From contig DJGZ01000051.1 in the NCBI GenBank assembly GCA_002433025.1, positions 1-64,000 on the forward strand: a stretch of 64,000 bases of DNA. The letters are read 5' to 3'. Source of the DNA: Bacteroidales bacterium UBA5833. Lineage in GTDB: Bacteria > Bacteroidota > Bacteroidia > Bacteroidales > Lentimicrobiaceae. A program made the translations under genes and the position numbers. This document shows, in pieces, positions 44,713-54,934 of the stretch. How positions within the stretch are numbered: the stretch's first letter is position 1; every line of letters starts with the position of its first letter. Under the pieces are notes generated by a model. That model ran no database searches, was not told the origin of the DNA, and saw only the letters and a program-made list of their open reading frames with translations.

Positions 44713-46458
44713 TTATAAATTGATTTTAAGTTTTAACTCATCCAGTTGTTCCTGTTTGATCGGGGCCGGTGAGTCGATCATCACATCGCGGCCGGCATTG
44801 TTCTTCGGAAATGCGATATAATCACGGATGCTTTCGGAGCCACCGAAAAGCGAGCACATGCGGTCGAAGCCGAATGCGATACCGCCATGGGGAGGCGCGC
44901 CGTATTCAAAAGCGTTCATCAGGAAACCAAACTGCGCCTGGGCGTCCTCATCGGTAAAGCCCAGGATGGTGAACATTTTCTTCTGCAACTCTTTGTTGTG
45001 GATACGAATGGAGCCTCCACCGATTTCCACTCCGTTGATTACCAGGTCATAGGCATTGGCGCGCACCTTGCCGGGATTGCTGTCGAGCAGCGGAATATCT
45101 TCCGGTTTCGGTGAAGTAAACGGATGGTGCATGGCATAGTAACGCTGTGTTTCTTCATCCCACTCCAGCAGGGGGAAATCAACCACCCACAGGGGCGCAA
45201 ACACTTCCGGGTTACGCAGGCCAAGCTGGTTACCCATTTCAAGGCGCAATTCCGATAGTGCCTTACGGGTTTTACCGGCATCCCCGGCAAGGATCAGCAT
45301 CAGGTCGCCCGGCTTCGCGTCAAAGGCTGCTGCCCACTTTTTCAGTTCTTCTTCATTGTAGAATTTATCTACCGACGACTTGAGCGTGCCGTCTTCGTTG
45401 TACCTCAGGTAAATCAACCCTCCGGCGCCGATTTGCGGACGTTTCACAAAATCGGTGAGGGCGTCAAGCTGCTTGCGGGTATAACCGGCGCATCCTGTGG
45501 CATTGATTCCTGCCACCAGCGCGGCATCATCGAATACTTTAAAATCTTTTCCCTTTACCATATCCGTGATTTCCACAAAGGTCATCCCGAAACGGATATC
45601 CGGTTTGTCGTTGCCGTAATTTTTCATGGCATCGGCAAACGTCATGCGGGGCAGGGCTTCTATCTCAACGCCTTTCACAGTGCGGAACAGGTATTTGGTC
45701 AGGCCTTCGAAGGTGGAAAGTATATCATCCTGGGTTACAAACGACATCTCACAGTCGATCTGTGTGAACTCGGGCTGTCGGTCGGCCCTCAGGTCCTCAT
45801 CGCGGAAGCATTTCACGATCTGAAAATACCTGTCGAAGCCGGCGACCATCAGCAGTTGCTTGAAGGTTTGCGGTGACTGGGGAAGGGCATAAAACTGACC
45901 TTCGTTCATGCGCGATGGCACCACAAAATCGCGGGCCCCTTCGGGTGTCGATTTGATGAGTACCGGTGTCTCCACTTCGATAAACCCGATGTTGTTCATG
46001 TAGTTGCGGGTTTCAATAGCCATACGGTGCCTGAGCATCAGGTTGTCGCGCACAGGATTCCGCCGGAGGTCCAGGTAGCGGTATTTCATACGGAGCTCAT
46101 CTCCGCCGTCGGTATTGTCCTCGATGGTGAATGGCGGAATTTTTGAAGTATTCAGCACTTCAAACTGATCAGCGATGATTTCGATTTCACCGGTAGGGAT
46201 TTTCAGGTTTTTATTGCTCCGTTCAGCAACAGTGCCCGTGACAGAAATCACAAACTCCCGCCCGAGTTTACGGGCTGACTCACAAAGCGGAGCATTGGTT
46301 TCCATATTGAAAACCAGTTGTGTAATTCCGTATCGGTCGCGCAGATCGATGAATGTCATCCCGCCCAGGTCGCGCGAACGCTGCACCCATCCTGAAAGGG
46401 TAACTGTATTTCCGGTATGATTAAGGTTTAATTCTCCGCAGTTATGTGTCCGAAGCAT
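44713..46458 (-). CDS. aspS: Aspartate--tRNA ligase
   Basis: 581 residues, the bacterial-type length. Class II synthetase charging tRNA-Asp. An OB-fold anticodon domain lies at about 1-110 (GWVQRSRDLGGMTFIDLRDRYG). The class II core contains motif 2 (FRDEDLRADRQPEFTQID, about 217-234) and motif 3 (GIAFGFDRM, about 528-536). A large bacterial insertion (GAD domain) lies between. It gives no sign of the archaeal non-discriminating type. A small membrane gene follows. Confidence 0.98.
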   Translation of the reverse strand: MLRTHNCGELNLNHTGNTVTLSGWVQRSRDLGGMTFIDLRDRYGITQLVFNMETNAPLCESARKLGREFVISVTGTVAERSNKNLKIPTGEIEIIADQFEVLNTSKIPPFTIEDNTDGGDELRMKYRYLDLRRNPVRDNLMLRHRMAIETRNYMNNIGFIEVETPVLIKSTPEGARDFVVPSRMNEGQFYALPQSPQTFKQLLMVAGFDRYFQIVKCFRDEDLRADRQPEFTQIDCEMSFVTQDDILSTFEGLTKYLFRTVKGVEIEALPRMTFADAMKNYGNDKPDIRFGMTFVEITDMVKGKDFKVFDDAALVAGINATGCAGYTRKQLDALTDFVKRPQIGAGGLIYLRYNEDGTLKSSVDKFYNEEELKKWAAAFDAKPGDLMLILAGDAGKTRKALSELRLEMGNQLGLRNPEVFAPLWVVDFPLLEWDEETQRYYAMHHPFTSPKPEDIPLLDSNPGKVRANAYDLVINGVEIGGGSIRIHNKELQKKMFTILGFTDEDAQAQFGFLMNAFEYGAPPHGGIAFGFDRMCSLFGGSESIRDYIAFPKNNAGRDVMIDSPAPIKQEQLDELKLKINL

Positions 46459-46738
46459 AGAAATAGATTTAAGCCGCGAAATTAATCATTTTATGGATTT
46501 TATTTCTGTAACATCTGCGTCAGGCTGCGATCTGTCAATTGGCATAATCTGCGGATATCCCTTGAATAGCAGGCCGGACAATAATTTCCGTTTTTTAATA
46601 CGTTTCCGGATGAAAATTCCTGATTTCCAGCGATTACTTTTCAGGATTTATTTTATTAATAAAATGACTACTCGCCTGATCATCCGGGATGCCAGCCGGG
46701 TGTAGCATTTATTTGGTATAAACTATAAGATACTGTTT
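46459..46738. other. Intergenic gap between aspS and exported protein gene
   Basis: 280 bases that separate the divergent aspS and the unknown exported-protein gene. No convincing gene, tRNA or hairpin. The ORF that fits inside it is short and unlike any protein. It must hold both promoters, but no clear TAnnTTTG box was found. Confidence 0.5.
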
Positions 46739-47458
46739 ATGAATAAGCTACTACTCTCTTTTACCATTCTGATATTTACGGGTCATCAGTTATCCGCCCA
46801 GCGGATTGAACTTGTTCCATACCCGGATGCAGTTTGTTATACCGAATCGGGTGTGGGAAATCTTTTTCTTTCCAACACCGATGCCAGAACGCTGATGGAG
46901 TATTTTGCAGCTGAGGATGTGCCCGATAAGATCATTCCTGTCAGGGAGAGTTATTTTTCAGGCTACCGCCTGTGTTATTCAATGGGGAAAAGCGATCCGC
47001 TTGCTGAAGCGGCGGAATGGATTCAGATCCTTACCATAGACAAGGAGGCTGCTATTGAATATATTTACCGGACAACGCCGGATGCCATCAGCCTTCCTTT
47101 CAGTGGTTTAAAGGAGTGTGTGGGCCGGATCCATTCTATTGAAGAATACAACAGTATTATGGAGCGTTACAAACATCTGGCCTGCAGAATTTATCGTCAG
47201 GTTACCGGGCCTGACGGAGTTGTAACTGATGAGATGACCGCTTTGATAAAAAGTTGCAGCCTGCGTATCGAAGGATCGGATCAGGCGATGTACGCCACTT
47301 CGGGTAAAGGCGGAGGCATCTTCAGACTTGACAGGCAGGATAATCAGGGGATTGATCCCTGGAATGAATGGATCAATTGTTTCAACGCGATAGAACAGCA
47401 GGGCTATATCACGTTGATTGAATTCAATCAGCCGCCATTGGTTCCTTTCATGGAATAG
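46739..47458 (+). CDS. Exported protein of unknown function
   Basis: 239 residues with a signal peptide (1-20, ending HQLSAQ). The mature chain is soluble, mixed alpha/beta in appearance, with five or six cysteines scattered (for example VCYTESG, RLCYSMG, LKECVG, LACRIYR, IKSCSLR). I do not recognise a family. It stands alone on the plus strand between aspS and a gene-poor gap. Codon use looks like its neighbours. A periplasmic or secreted role is all that can be said. Confidence 0.7.
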   Translation: MNKLLLSFTILIFTGHQLSAQRIELVPYPDAVCYTESGVGNLFLSNTDARTLMEYFAAEDVPDKIIPVRESYFSGYRLCYSMGKSDPLAEAAEWIQILTIDKEAAIEYIYRTTPDAISLPFSGLKECVGRIHSIEEYNSIMERYKHLACRIYRQVTGPDGVVTDEMTALIKSCSLRIEGSDQAMYATSGKGGGIFRLDRQDNQGIDPWNEWINCFNAIEQQGYITLIEFNQPPLVPFME

Positions 47459-48148
47459 GGGTAGTTCATTATAGGATGGGCTGTTTATTTTTTTGCCACA
47501 GAATCACGGAAGCACTGGTTTATTGCAGGAAAAGAGATCCCGGATTCTTATAAAAAGTTTGATGACTAACTTGAGTATACCTGTGCAAATATTTTCAAAA
47601 CTAATGCCGATCAGATTCAGTCCACCACAAAATGATGTAATAGACTGTATAACAATATGTTAAATCTGATTCTTTACTTGAATTTATCTCGCAGATAGCA
47701 TCATTCTCAAATAGTACATTCGGTCATTATTCATGCTGATAACAGGATTAATGTTTGCTATTGAAATTTTAGCCTGAAAATGTGATTTATATTGTTCCTT
47801 TCTCCGATACTAAATTTTATGATTGAAGCAAATCATAAAAGCGTTTACTTGCTGGCCGGGTCCGGTTTCTTTATAATTATGGTGCAGTAAATGCAATCAG
47901 CTATTCAGTTTTTCAGGTTTTGTATAAACTGTGATAAATTCTTTTGTGTGTCCTGATGGCCATCGGGATTGTGCTTCCGCGCTTTGGTGGCTTCTTTTAA
48001 TTGCCAAAGCCTCCATAATATATCCAACACATCAAATATGGATGTACCCTGGAATTGCAGGGTTCAGCAAAACGATTTGTAGCTAAAAGCTTGGTTTTTA
48101 AGGAAAAATTTCGTAAATTGCGAAATAAACCTTTAAAAATATGGCATC
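47459..48148. other. 690-base gene-poor gap with two small inverted repeats
   Basis: AT-rich and without a plausible gene. It opens with TTTGCCACAGAATCACGGA, a form of a degenerate intergenic sequence often seen in this phylum. Two inverted repeats lie near its end: GCTTTGG (47981-47987) with CCAAAGC (48004-48010), and ACCCTG-GAATTG-CAGGGT (48046-48063). They could belong to an untranslated leader of the next gene or to a small RNA; no clear promoter was found. Confidence 0.45.
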
Positions 48149-48721
48149 ATGGCAAGGATTATTCTGCTGGTGTCATTGTTTCTTTCCTTATTGACAGCCT
48201 GCGATAAGAAAGAGGATGACATAAATCCCGGCAAAGACTACACAGGCTTACTCTCCCTCGAGTATACAAGGACCTTCCCTACTTTTCAGTCTGTCGTCAG
48301 CATGGAAGTGGACATCAGCAGTTCCGGAACGGTGGTGTTCAAGCAGCCTCCGGTTGCCGCTTTTAACGGGGAATCCGAAAAGATGATCGAAAAGGACAGG
48401 ATCAGGATCAGGGAGGAAGGGAATATTTCCATCTCATCATTATCAGGCAAGTGGGATAAGATGGACGGAAAGGAATACCTACTGGTCAACCTGGCCTGTC
48501 AACTGGACGGCTTGAGGAATGTCTGGCAATGGAACGAATACCGGTGGATTCAATTAAGTGAAGTTCCTTATTCGCTTGATAATCCGGTAACATGCCCGAT
48601 GAGTTTCAGGATTGACAATGCGCTGATGTCGGAAGCAGTATGCGGTGGAAGCATTACCGATAACTGGGGTATCAATTGTTTCAGGTGGAGACTGGTGCTT
48701 GTTCCATCGTCCAGCAATTAG
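48149..48721 (+). CDS. Lipoprotein of unknown function
   Basis: 190 residues beginning MARIILLVSLFLSLLTACDKKEDD: a lipoprotein signal with lipobox LLTAC (Cys18) followed by an acidic/lysine stretch. The mature part looks beta-rich with alternating hydrophobic residues (SVVSMEVDISSSGTVVF) and ends in a pair of cysteines (VCGGSITDNWGINCF) that could form a disulfide. Not recognised. It converges on the alpha-2-macroglobulin gene (30-base gap). Confidence 0.7.
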   Translation: MARIILLVSLFLSLLTACDKKEDDINPGKDYTGLLSLEYTRTFPTFQSVVSMEVDISSSGTVVFKQPPVAAFNGESEKMIEKDRIRIREEGNISISSLSGKWDKMDGKEYLLVNLACQLDGLRNVWQWNEYRWIQLSEVPYSLDNPVTCPMSFRIDNALMSEAVCGGSITDNWGINCFRWRLVLVPSSSN

Positions 48722-48751
48722 GCCCGACTTTCTGCCTGATCCATCCGGGTG

Positions 48752-51700
48752 CTACCTGATTTCAACCCTGATTCCTTCCGAATGGGCTGAGAACTCTGGA
48801 GCATACAGGCATTGAACGGTATTGACCCCGTTTGAGAAAATACCTTTTTGTGCCGCTGTCAGTGTATATTCAAATACCCAGGTGCCTTTCGGCAGGTAGT
48901 TGAAGAAGAAATTCGAAGCAGCATCACGGGTGTTTTCATAATAACCCAGTCCGCCGTTCCAGCGGAATCCCGAAAGGGCGTTCACAGGCTCGAAGCCTGC
49001 GGCCCGCATGCTTTTCAGGTGCACAAATTCCAGGTCGCGGTCGGTGCGGAGTTCTACCCTCACCACCACCTGCCGGCCAACCATGAGGGGATTGTCTCCG
49101 CTGATTTCTTCGAGTACAGGCCCGGCATCGGTATTGGATTTTATATAAAACCTGCTGCTGATCTTCAGCGGACTGTCGTGTCCCGAAATCTTATCGAGGT
49201 TTTCGAAATACTGCCAGTACATGGCACCCCAGGCCGGACCGGCGGTCGATTTGCTGACTACAATTTTACCCTTTTCAGGCTGAATTTCGCTTCCCTGCCA
49301 TATGGTTTTCACATAACCAGTGCCGGCTTCAGGTTGGTTGTCCCGCGATGCCATATCAATGGGTTTGCCACCCAGTGTTACACTTATACCGGATCCGGTC
49401 TGCAGCCAGTCGCCTCCGCGAAGCAGCAGCGCGTAAACGGCATCGGCGGTTGCGCGTGAGGTAGCCCAGCGTTGCGTCTGTTTCTGCTTCAGCAGCCAGG
49501 TTTTCATCTGGTCGACGGCTTTCGGATTGTTGCCAAGTTCTTCGAACAGTTCAATCAGCAGGGCCTGGGTTTCTACCGGCGCCTGATGCCAGAAATACCC
49601 TCCCCGGTTGTCGCGCCAGTACATGCCCATTTCAGGATGTGTAATTGCCCGCTCAAGCAGCGATTTCATAATGGCATTGGCCGTTTTAAGATCCCCGGTG
49701 CGGCCGGCCCAGAGTGCAATCATTCCCTGAGCGTACAAGCCCTGCGAAGTCCAGTATTTGCGGGCCTGATTACCAAAATACTCAATTGCTTTCGAAGCTT
49801 TATCATCTTTACGGATAACATCCTGCAGATAACTTGCTGCAAACAGGTATTGCAGATGCTCATGACCGGGATGCTGTTTGTCGAAGTCTTTGGGATTGTC
49901 CTTCATAATCCGGGTGTAGTCTTCAATCAACCGCATGCTCAGGTAGTTGTTGGCCCGGCTGATCATTTCGAGGGACGCTTTGTCCTGCTTCAGATCCATA
50001 ACTTTCAGATAATGCAGGCGTCCGAAGCCTGTCATTACCAGTTGGGTAATGTACCGGCTTTCGGGCATGCCCTCAAACCAGGGCCATCCGCCGTTGGCCG
50101 ACTGCATTTGCTGAAGCTGCTGTTTCGCGGCCTCATGCATGGATGCCATGCGGTTTACATCGAACATCAGGGCGATGCGCTGCTTTTGCTCCGACTCGTT
50201 CTTTCCTTCCATCAGCCAGGGCGTTTCCTCCAGCACCAGGGCTTTCAGCTCCTGATTCTTTTCCAGATTCGAAAGCAGGGCATCAGGACTGAGGTTTTTC
50301 CAGGTTTCGAAAACGGCACGGATCTTCGGACTGCTGTTTGCAATATATGAAGCAAGACTATTGGCATACAGCCGGTTAAACACCGCATCGGAGTTTTCGG
50401 TCGTTTGTTCCGCAAGATAGGGGAGGGCCTGCACTGCATACCAGGCCGGATTGGATGTAAATTCAAGCGTCAGACGGTGGTTCCGTAAGGTCTGGCTTCC
50501 ACCCGACTGATCAATCAGTCTGCTGAAAGTAAATGATCCGGATTCGTTTCCGTTGATGGGCAGGGGCAGGGTTTCGGTAACCAGCATACGGTTGGTCAGT
50601 ACCGGCAGCATCACCTCCTCCCCGTCGCTGTGGTTTCCGGCAACGGCTGTTATCCGTACCATCACGGCCTCCATCCCTTCGGGTATGGCGATCTCCCATT
50701 CCACAACGGTATTGCCGGCTGGTTCAGGTTCAAACGGTTTGGATGAAAGGGTATTTCCGAAAATGGCATCAACCGGGCTCATGGTCAGGGCATCGAACAG
50801 CTCAAGCTTTGCAAGCCCCTGTACCGGATGCCCTGCCAGGCTGCTTATTTTAGTCTGAATGGTCATTTTATCGCCTTCGCGGAAAAAGCGGGGCAGGTTT
50901 GGCGTTACCATCAACTCTTTGCGGGTGACCACCTCTTTGCTGAACAGACCGTAACGCAGGCTTTCCGTATGTGCCAGACCCATGAAATTCCAGCGGGTGA
51001 GCGCCTCGGGTACGGTGAATTCCACCCAGACCTCTCCTTCCGCATTGGTGGTAAGGTGGGGGTAAAAGAATGCCGTTTCGTTAAGATTACGCCTGATTTG
51101 CGGGGGCTCAGCCTGTTTTCCGGCTCCGGCCTCTGCCGGCGTCTGATCGCTGATCAGGCCATCGGCATCATCCGCAGTTGGAGCAACAGCCATTGCCTCA
51201 GGCATGCTTTCTTGCATGTTTTTCATCATTCCTGCACTTCTTCCCGCAGCAAACCGCTGGAATCCTCCATACATGCCGTATCCGAACCAGTTTAAAGCGT
51301 CATAGCTACGGATTACCGGATAATCAGGTCCGGTGGTCTGTCCCGGAAGGGTATAGCCTGGACTGCTGGCAAATGCGTTCCGGGTTTCCCACTCCGGATT
51401 GTTGTATCGCCTTTCTGATAGGTTGAAATACCAGTTGTGCGGCAGGATGGCATCAAGGGAAGCATCGTACATTCCGGCCAGCAGTTCCGCATTCAGCGGC
51501 TTTTCACCGGGATCCGTAATTTTCAGTTTCCATTTTTCGGTACCCCCGGGCAGAAGCGGACTCCGGAAGGTCTCAAACGCCACATTGAGCTGATTCCGGC
51601 TGTCGGGGATAGTCACAGCGGTTGAATAATGATAGCTGCGGTTATCGTAAATCAGGGTCAGACTGATTTTTATTTCTCCGGTAAAAGTCTCCGGAATTTT

Positions 51701-54700
51701 ATAGGAAAGCACCGCCTGGGCCTGTGAAATCTTTATCCGTTCACGGTAAACCGATTGCTCCTGCATCATCACTTCAAAATACAGCCGGGCATTTTTCAGC
51801 GCTGAAGCTGTCAGTAAGCGGATTGTTTCCCCTGCTTTCGGGGCCGGGGTAAGCAAATATGCCCACAAAGCCTCATTTGCCGGCGCTTTTTTCGATTCCG
51901 GTGAAATGACCCGTACCACTTTATCAACCGTGACCCGCTCACCGAATGTATCCAGGGCGCTCAGGCGGACCAGGTAGCGGCCCGGCTCCCATTTATCCAG
52001 CCCCGCGAAGGAAACCATGCTGTCCGTTGAGGTATGATAGTTCTTCCTGAAAACGGGTTTCCCCTTTTCGCCCGGTGATTCATCTTCGTTTAGAAAAACG
52101 TCGGAAGGCAGCCTGCGGATAAACTCTTCACGGGAATAGACAGCCGTATCCGGTGCAGACCATAAGCGCGGGCGGGTTATACGGGCAGGCTCCTTCAGGG
52201 TAAATACCTCCACGCTTACCTCAACCGGGGTTTTTTCACCGTTCAGATTGGTGGTGCTAAGTTTATAACTGCTCCCCGCTTCCCGGTTGATGATTTCGGG
52301 TACCGACAATTCAGCCAGCAGCGCTTTGTTGCTTACCTGTACCACCGTTGTCGCCGAACGGGTCTCCCCGTTGATATCGGTTACATCCGAATAGATGGTA
52401 TAGGTGAATAGCGGGTTGTTTTTCAGCTGTGCCTGCGGATCGGGCATGGCCGTGAAACTGATCGAAAATGTGCCATCCGGTTCCGTAACAAGGGTTCCGT
52501 TGGCTATTTCACTTGCAGGCCGGTGAAACGGATAAAAACCCCATCCAAACCTGAAAAACGGCCATGAAACCGAACGTACCACCCGGTAACTGACCACCGC
52601 ACCGCTTACCGGAACTCCGGTATAACTTTCGGCCCTGCCCGGAACAGTAACCTGTTCATTCAGCCGGTAACTGCCTTTTACAGGCATAAATTCCACTTCA
52701 AACTTCGGCCGTTTGTATTCTTCCACATTAAAATAAGTACTTCCGCTTTTATTGTCGATGCGGTACTGGCCGCCCGGACCTGAAACAGGAAGTACGAAAG
52801 AACCGCTGAACGAACCGTATTTATTTGAGGTTACTTCAATCGATGAAAGCTCCCGGCCATTGGCATCGAAAAGCGAAACCACAGACTGGTTGCCGGTCAA
52901 TATCCGGTTATTGTCCTCTTGCGTACCAACAACTATTCCCTTGAAATAAATGGTTTGTCCCGGCCGGTATATGGAGCGGTCGGTAAACAGGAATGTCCGT
53001 GTTTTTTCCCCTGTGTTCTGACGGCTGTCGCGGTAGGGTGAAAAATAGTTCTCGGCTACCAGACGATCATTTCCAAGGGAAAAGTCAAAGGAAAGATTCC
53101 TGTAGTTTCGTTCACCGGCGCTTTTCACCAGGAACATACCTTCGGCATCGCTGTGGTAAACATCCCCGTTTTTGCGCTCATTGCTGCGTGTACGGTAATT
53201 ATACTCTCGGGTAAAGGTCTGGATTTTAACATCTTTAACTGGCTCGCCGGTTTCCCGGTTCAGCACCCTGAAAACGCCTGAACCATCGGTGTTTCTGCGG
53301 TTTACATAGCTGAGGGCCGATGACCAGAAGTCCTGCATGGCAACCGGACTGCTTTTCGGGTCGAAAGCGCTGTTGGAAGATACAATCAGGAGGTGGTATC
53401 CCGCTTCGGTGGCCGGATGGATTGCCTCGATGCTGTGATTTTTGTAATCTCCGGTTTCGGGGAGACGGATATTCCACTCTCTCAGGGATTTTAATTTCAG
53501 GTATTTTTCAGCCGAACGTTCGCTGTAAAGTTCCTGTTTCACATTGATATGCTCGTCGTAGTCTAATTCTATCAACCGGAACCAAAGTTGGGGGATATTC
53601 CTGAAGGTTACCAGCATCGGAAACTCCCTGCCGGGGACCACTTCTCTGTTCAGGGTGATGTCCAGCGAAGGTGCTTCGATTGAATTCAGGATAATTTTAC
53701 AATTTTTTGCTCCATCGCTGTCCGGATATTGATCAATGGCTTTCAGGCACCATTCGCGGGCAATCACGTAATAACGGCCGGTTTCCTCTCCCGGGACATC
53801 AAAATTCTCTTCTTTTTCCTGCCAGAAGCGGGCAATTTTTTCGATTACATCGGCGGCAACAGCATTGCCCCTGTATTTTTCCTCCAGCCGGAGCAGGGTG
53901 GCCAGGTACAGGCTGTCGGCCGACCTTACGTTCCCGTTGGTTCTTACAAAACCGAGGCGTTTAAGTGCGGCATCCATCAGCGGAAGCGGGTCGACGGAGC
54001 CGGAGTGGAATTTTTCGACCGCCTGCGCGATCTTTAACGCCTGATAATGAAAGGAGAGGGTATCGGATGTTTGTATGGTAAGTTCTGTAAACACCACGGA
54101 TTCAGCCAGCATGCCGGGATCCTGCATTGTAAAAGGCCTTACGGGGCGGGTAATGGAGGCTTCGTCATTCATATAGAAATCGATGGCCCTGTGTGCCAGG
54201 AAGTCATAAAGCGTTGGCCGGAATTTTTTCGATCCTTCCGCGGTTTCCAGTATGGGGTCGTACCCTTTCAGCGAAACCGATTGCAGAAGGCCGGCATTTG
54301 CAAGAGAGGCACTATATAGCTGTGAAACCTTTTCCACAAAGCGGCGGGCATCCCAGGTCGCCATGTCCGTTGACCGGTCATTGTGTACGACGGTCTGACC
54401 GAGGATGCGGTAGCGGTTTTGCTGATAATACTGCCAATAGAGCTCGGCCAGCATCGAGTTCAGCACCTGCCGGGCCGGTTCCGCTTTTAAGGACAGATTT
54501 TTTTCTGTTTCACCGATATACTTTTCAATGAAATTTTCCTCGAAATCGCCGCGCAGTCTTAATTGATAGATCGATGCCTTCAGGAATTCCGGCATATCGC
54601 CCTTCTTTTCCGTTTCCGGAAGGTAGGCGTTCACCAGATCCAGCGCCGATTGCGGAAGCCCCTGCGCTACCAGGGAGTCAACCGTTTTCCAAAATCCGTT

Positions 54701-54829
54701 GCCGTTGCCGCTTGTTGTCATCCCCTGATCAGGTTTAGCGGTTGCGGATTGTGAATGAAGGAAACCCAGGGCAATGGCTGTTACCATGACAAATAACAGG
54801 CTGATAGCCAGAAAAATATACTTTTTCAT
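48752..54829 (-). CDS. Alpha-2-macroglobulin family protein lacking the thioester motif
   Basis: 2025 residues, one of the largest genes here. An N-terminal signal/anchor (about 4-24) is followed by a helical region, then macroglobulin-like (MG) beta domains from about 380 onward (for example DRSIYRPGQTIYFKGIVVG, the MG2 hallmark), a bait-like variable Met/Ala/Asp-rich linker near 1210-1240, the ANA-like segment WVEFTVPEALTRWNFMGLA, an alpha-helical TED-like domain (about 1470-1810) and a C-terminal receptor-binding-like domain. Where thioester-bearing relatives read YECSEQTFNR, this protein has TENSDAVFNR (about 1476), so it cannot trap proteases covalently. It probably works as an envelope protein with DUF3108 upstream. 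Confidence 0.9.
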   Translation of the reverse strand: MKKYIFLAISLLFVMVTAIALGFLHSQSATAKPDQGMTTSGNGNGFWKTVDSLVAQGLPQSALDLVNAYLPETEKKGDMPEFLKASIYQLRLRGDFEENFIEKYIGETEKNLSLKAEPARQVLNSMLAELYWQYYQQNRYRILGQTVVHNDRSTDMATWDARRFVEKVSQLYSASLANAGLLQSVSLKGYDPILETAEGSKKFRPTLYDFLAHRAIDFYMNDEASITRPVRPFTMQDPGMLAESVVFTELTIQTSDTLSFHYQALKIAQAVEKFHSGSVDPLPLMDAALKRLGFVRTNGNVRSADSLYLATLLRLEEKYRGNAVAADVIEKIARFWQEKEENFDVPGEETGRYYVIAREWCLKAIDQYPDSDGAKNCKIILNSIEAPSLDITLNREVVPGREFPMLVTFRNIPQLWFRLIELDYDEHINVKQELYSERSAEKYLKLKSLREWNIRLPETGDYKNHSIEAIHPATEAGYHLLIVSSNSAFDPKSSPVAMQDFWSSALSYVNRRNTDGSGVFRVLNRETGEPVKDVKIQTFTREYNYRTRSNERKNGDVYHSDAEGMFLVKSAGERNYRNLSFDFSLGNDRLVAENYFSPYRDSRQNTGEKTRTFLFTDRSIYRPGQTIYFKGIVVGTQEDNNRILTGNQSVVSLFDANGRELSSIEVTSNKYGSFSGSFVLPVSGPGGQYRIDNKSGSTYFNVEEYKRPKFEVEFMPVKGSYRLNEQVTVPGRAESYTGVPVSGAVVSYRVVRSVSWPFFRFGWGFYPFHRPASEIANGTLVTEPDGTFSISFTAMPDPQAQLKNNPLFTYTIYSDVTDINGETRSATTVVQVSNKALLAELSVPEIINREAGSSYKLSTTNLNGEKTPVEVSVEVFTLKEPARITRPRLWSAPDTAVYSREEFIRRLPSDVFLNEDESPGEKGKPVFRKNYHTSTDSMVSFAGLDKWEPGRYLVRLSALDTFGERVTVDKVVRVISPESKKAPANEALWAYLLTPAPKAGETIRLLTASALKNARLYFEVMMQEQSVYRERIKISQAQAVLSYKIPETFTGEIKISLTLIYDNRSYHYSTAVTIPDSRNQLNVAFETFRSPLLPGGTEKWKLKITDPGEKPLNAELLAGMYDASLDAILPHNWYFNLSERRYNNPEWETRNAFASSPGYTLPGQTTGPDYPVIRSYDALNWFGYGMYGGFQRFAAGRSAGMMKNMQESMPEAMAVAPTADDADGLISDQTPAEAGAGKQAEPPQIRRNLNETAFFYPHLTTNAEGEVWVEFTVPEALTRWNFMGLAHTESLRYGLFSKEVVTRKELMVTPNLPRFFREGDKMTIQTKISSLAGHPVQGLAKLELFDALTMSPVDAIFGNTLSSKPFEPEPAGNTVVEWEIAIPEGMEAVMVRITAVAGNHSDGEEVMLPVLTNRMLVTETLPLPINGNESGSFTFSRLIDQSGGSQTLRNHRLTLEFTSNPAWYAVQALPYLAEQTTENSDAVFNRLYANSLASYIANSSPKIRAVFETWKNLSPDALLSNLEKNQELKALVLEETPWLMEGKNESEQKQRIALMFDVNRMASMHEAAKQQLQQMQSANGGWPWFEGMPESRYITQLVMTGFGRLHYLKVMDLKQDKASLEMISRANNYLSMRLIEDYTRIMKDNPKDFDKQHPGHEHLQYLFAASYLQDVIRKDDKASKAIEYFGNQARKYWTSQGLYAQGMIALWAGRTGDLKTANAIMKSLLERAITHPEMGMYWRDNRGGYFWHQAPVETQALLIELFEELGNNPKAVDQMKTWLLKQKQTQRWATSRATADAVYALLLRGGDWLQTGSGISVTLGGKPIDMASRDNQPEAGTGYVKTIWQGSEIQPEKGKIVVSKSTAGPAWGAMYWQYFENLDKISGHDSPLKISSRFYIKSNTDAGPVLEEISGDNPLMVGRQVVVRVELRTDRDLEFVHLKSMRAAGFEPVNALSGFRWNGGLGYYENTRDAASNFFFNYLPKGTWVFEYTLTAAQKGIFSNGVNTVQCLYAPEFSAHSEGIRVEIR

Positions 54830-54934
54830 AAGAAGAATTTGTTATTTTCAATTCAAAGAAATTTATGAGATTTCAGTATCCCTCCGAGCGGGTAATTATT
54901 AGATGCAAGTTACGGCTTAATTCCATAAGCATCG

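Noticed and set aside
46493..46705. A 70-residue gene in the aspS upstream gap
   Set aside because: No promoter, no family, no coding bias; likely chance.
48848..50350. Two long plus-strand frames (203 and 292 residues) inside the alpha-2-macroglobulin gene
   Set aside because: Antisense shadows in a 6-kb real gene; composition unlike real proteins.
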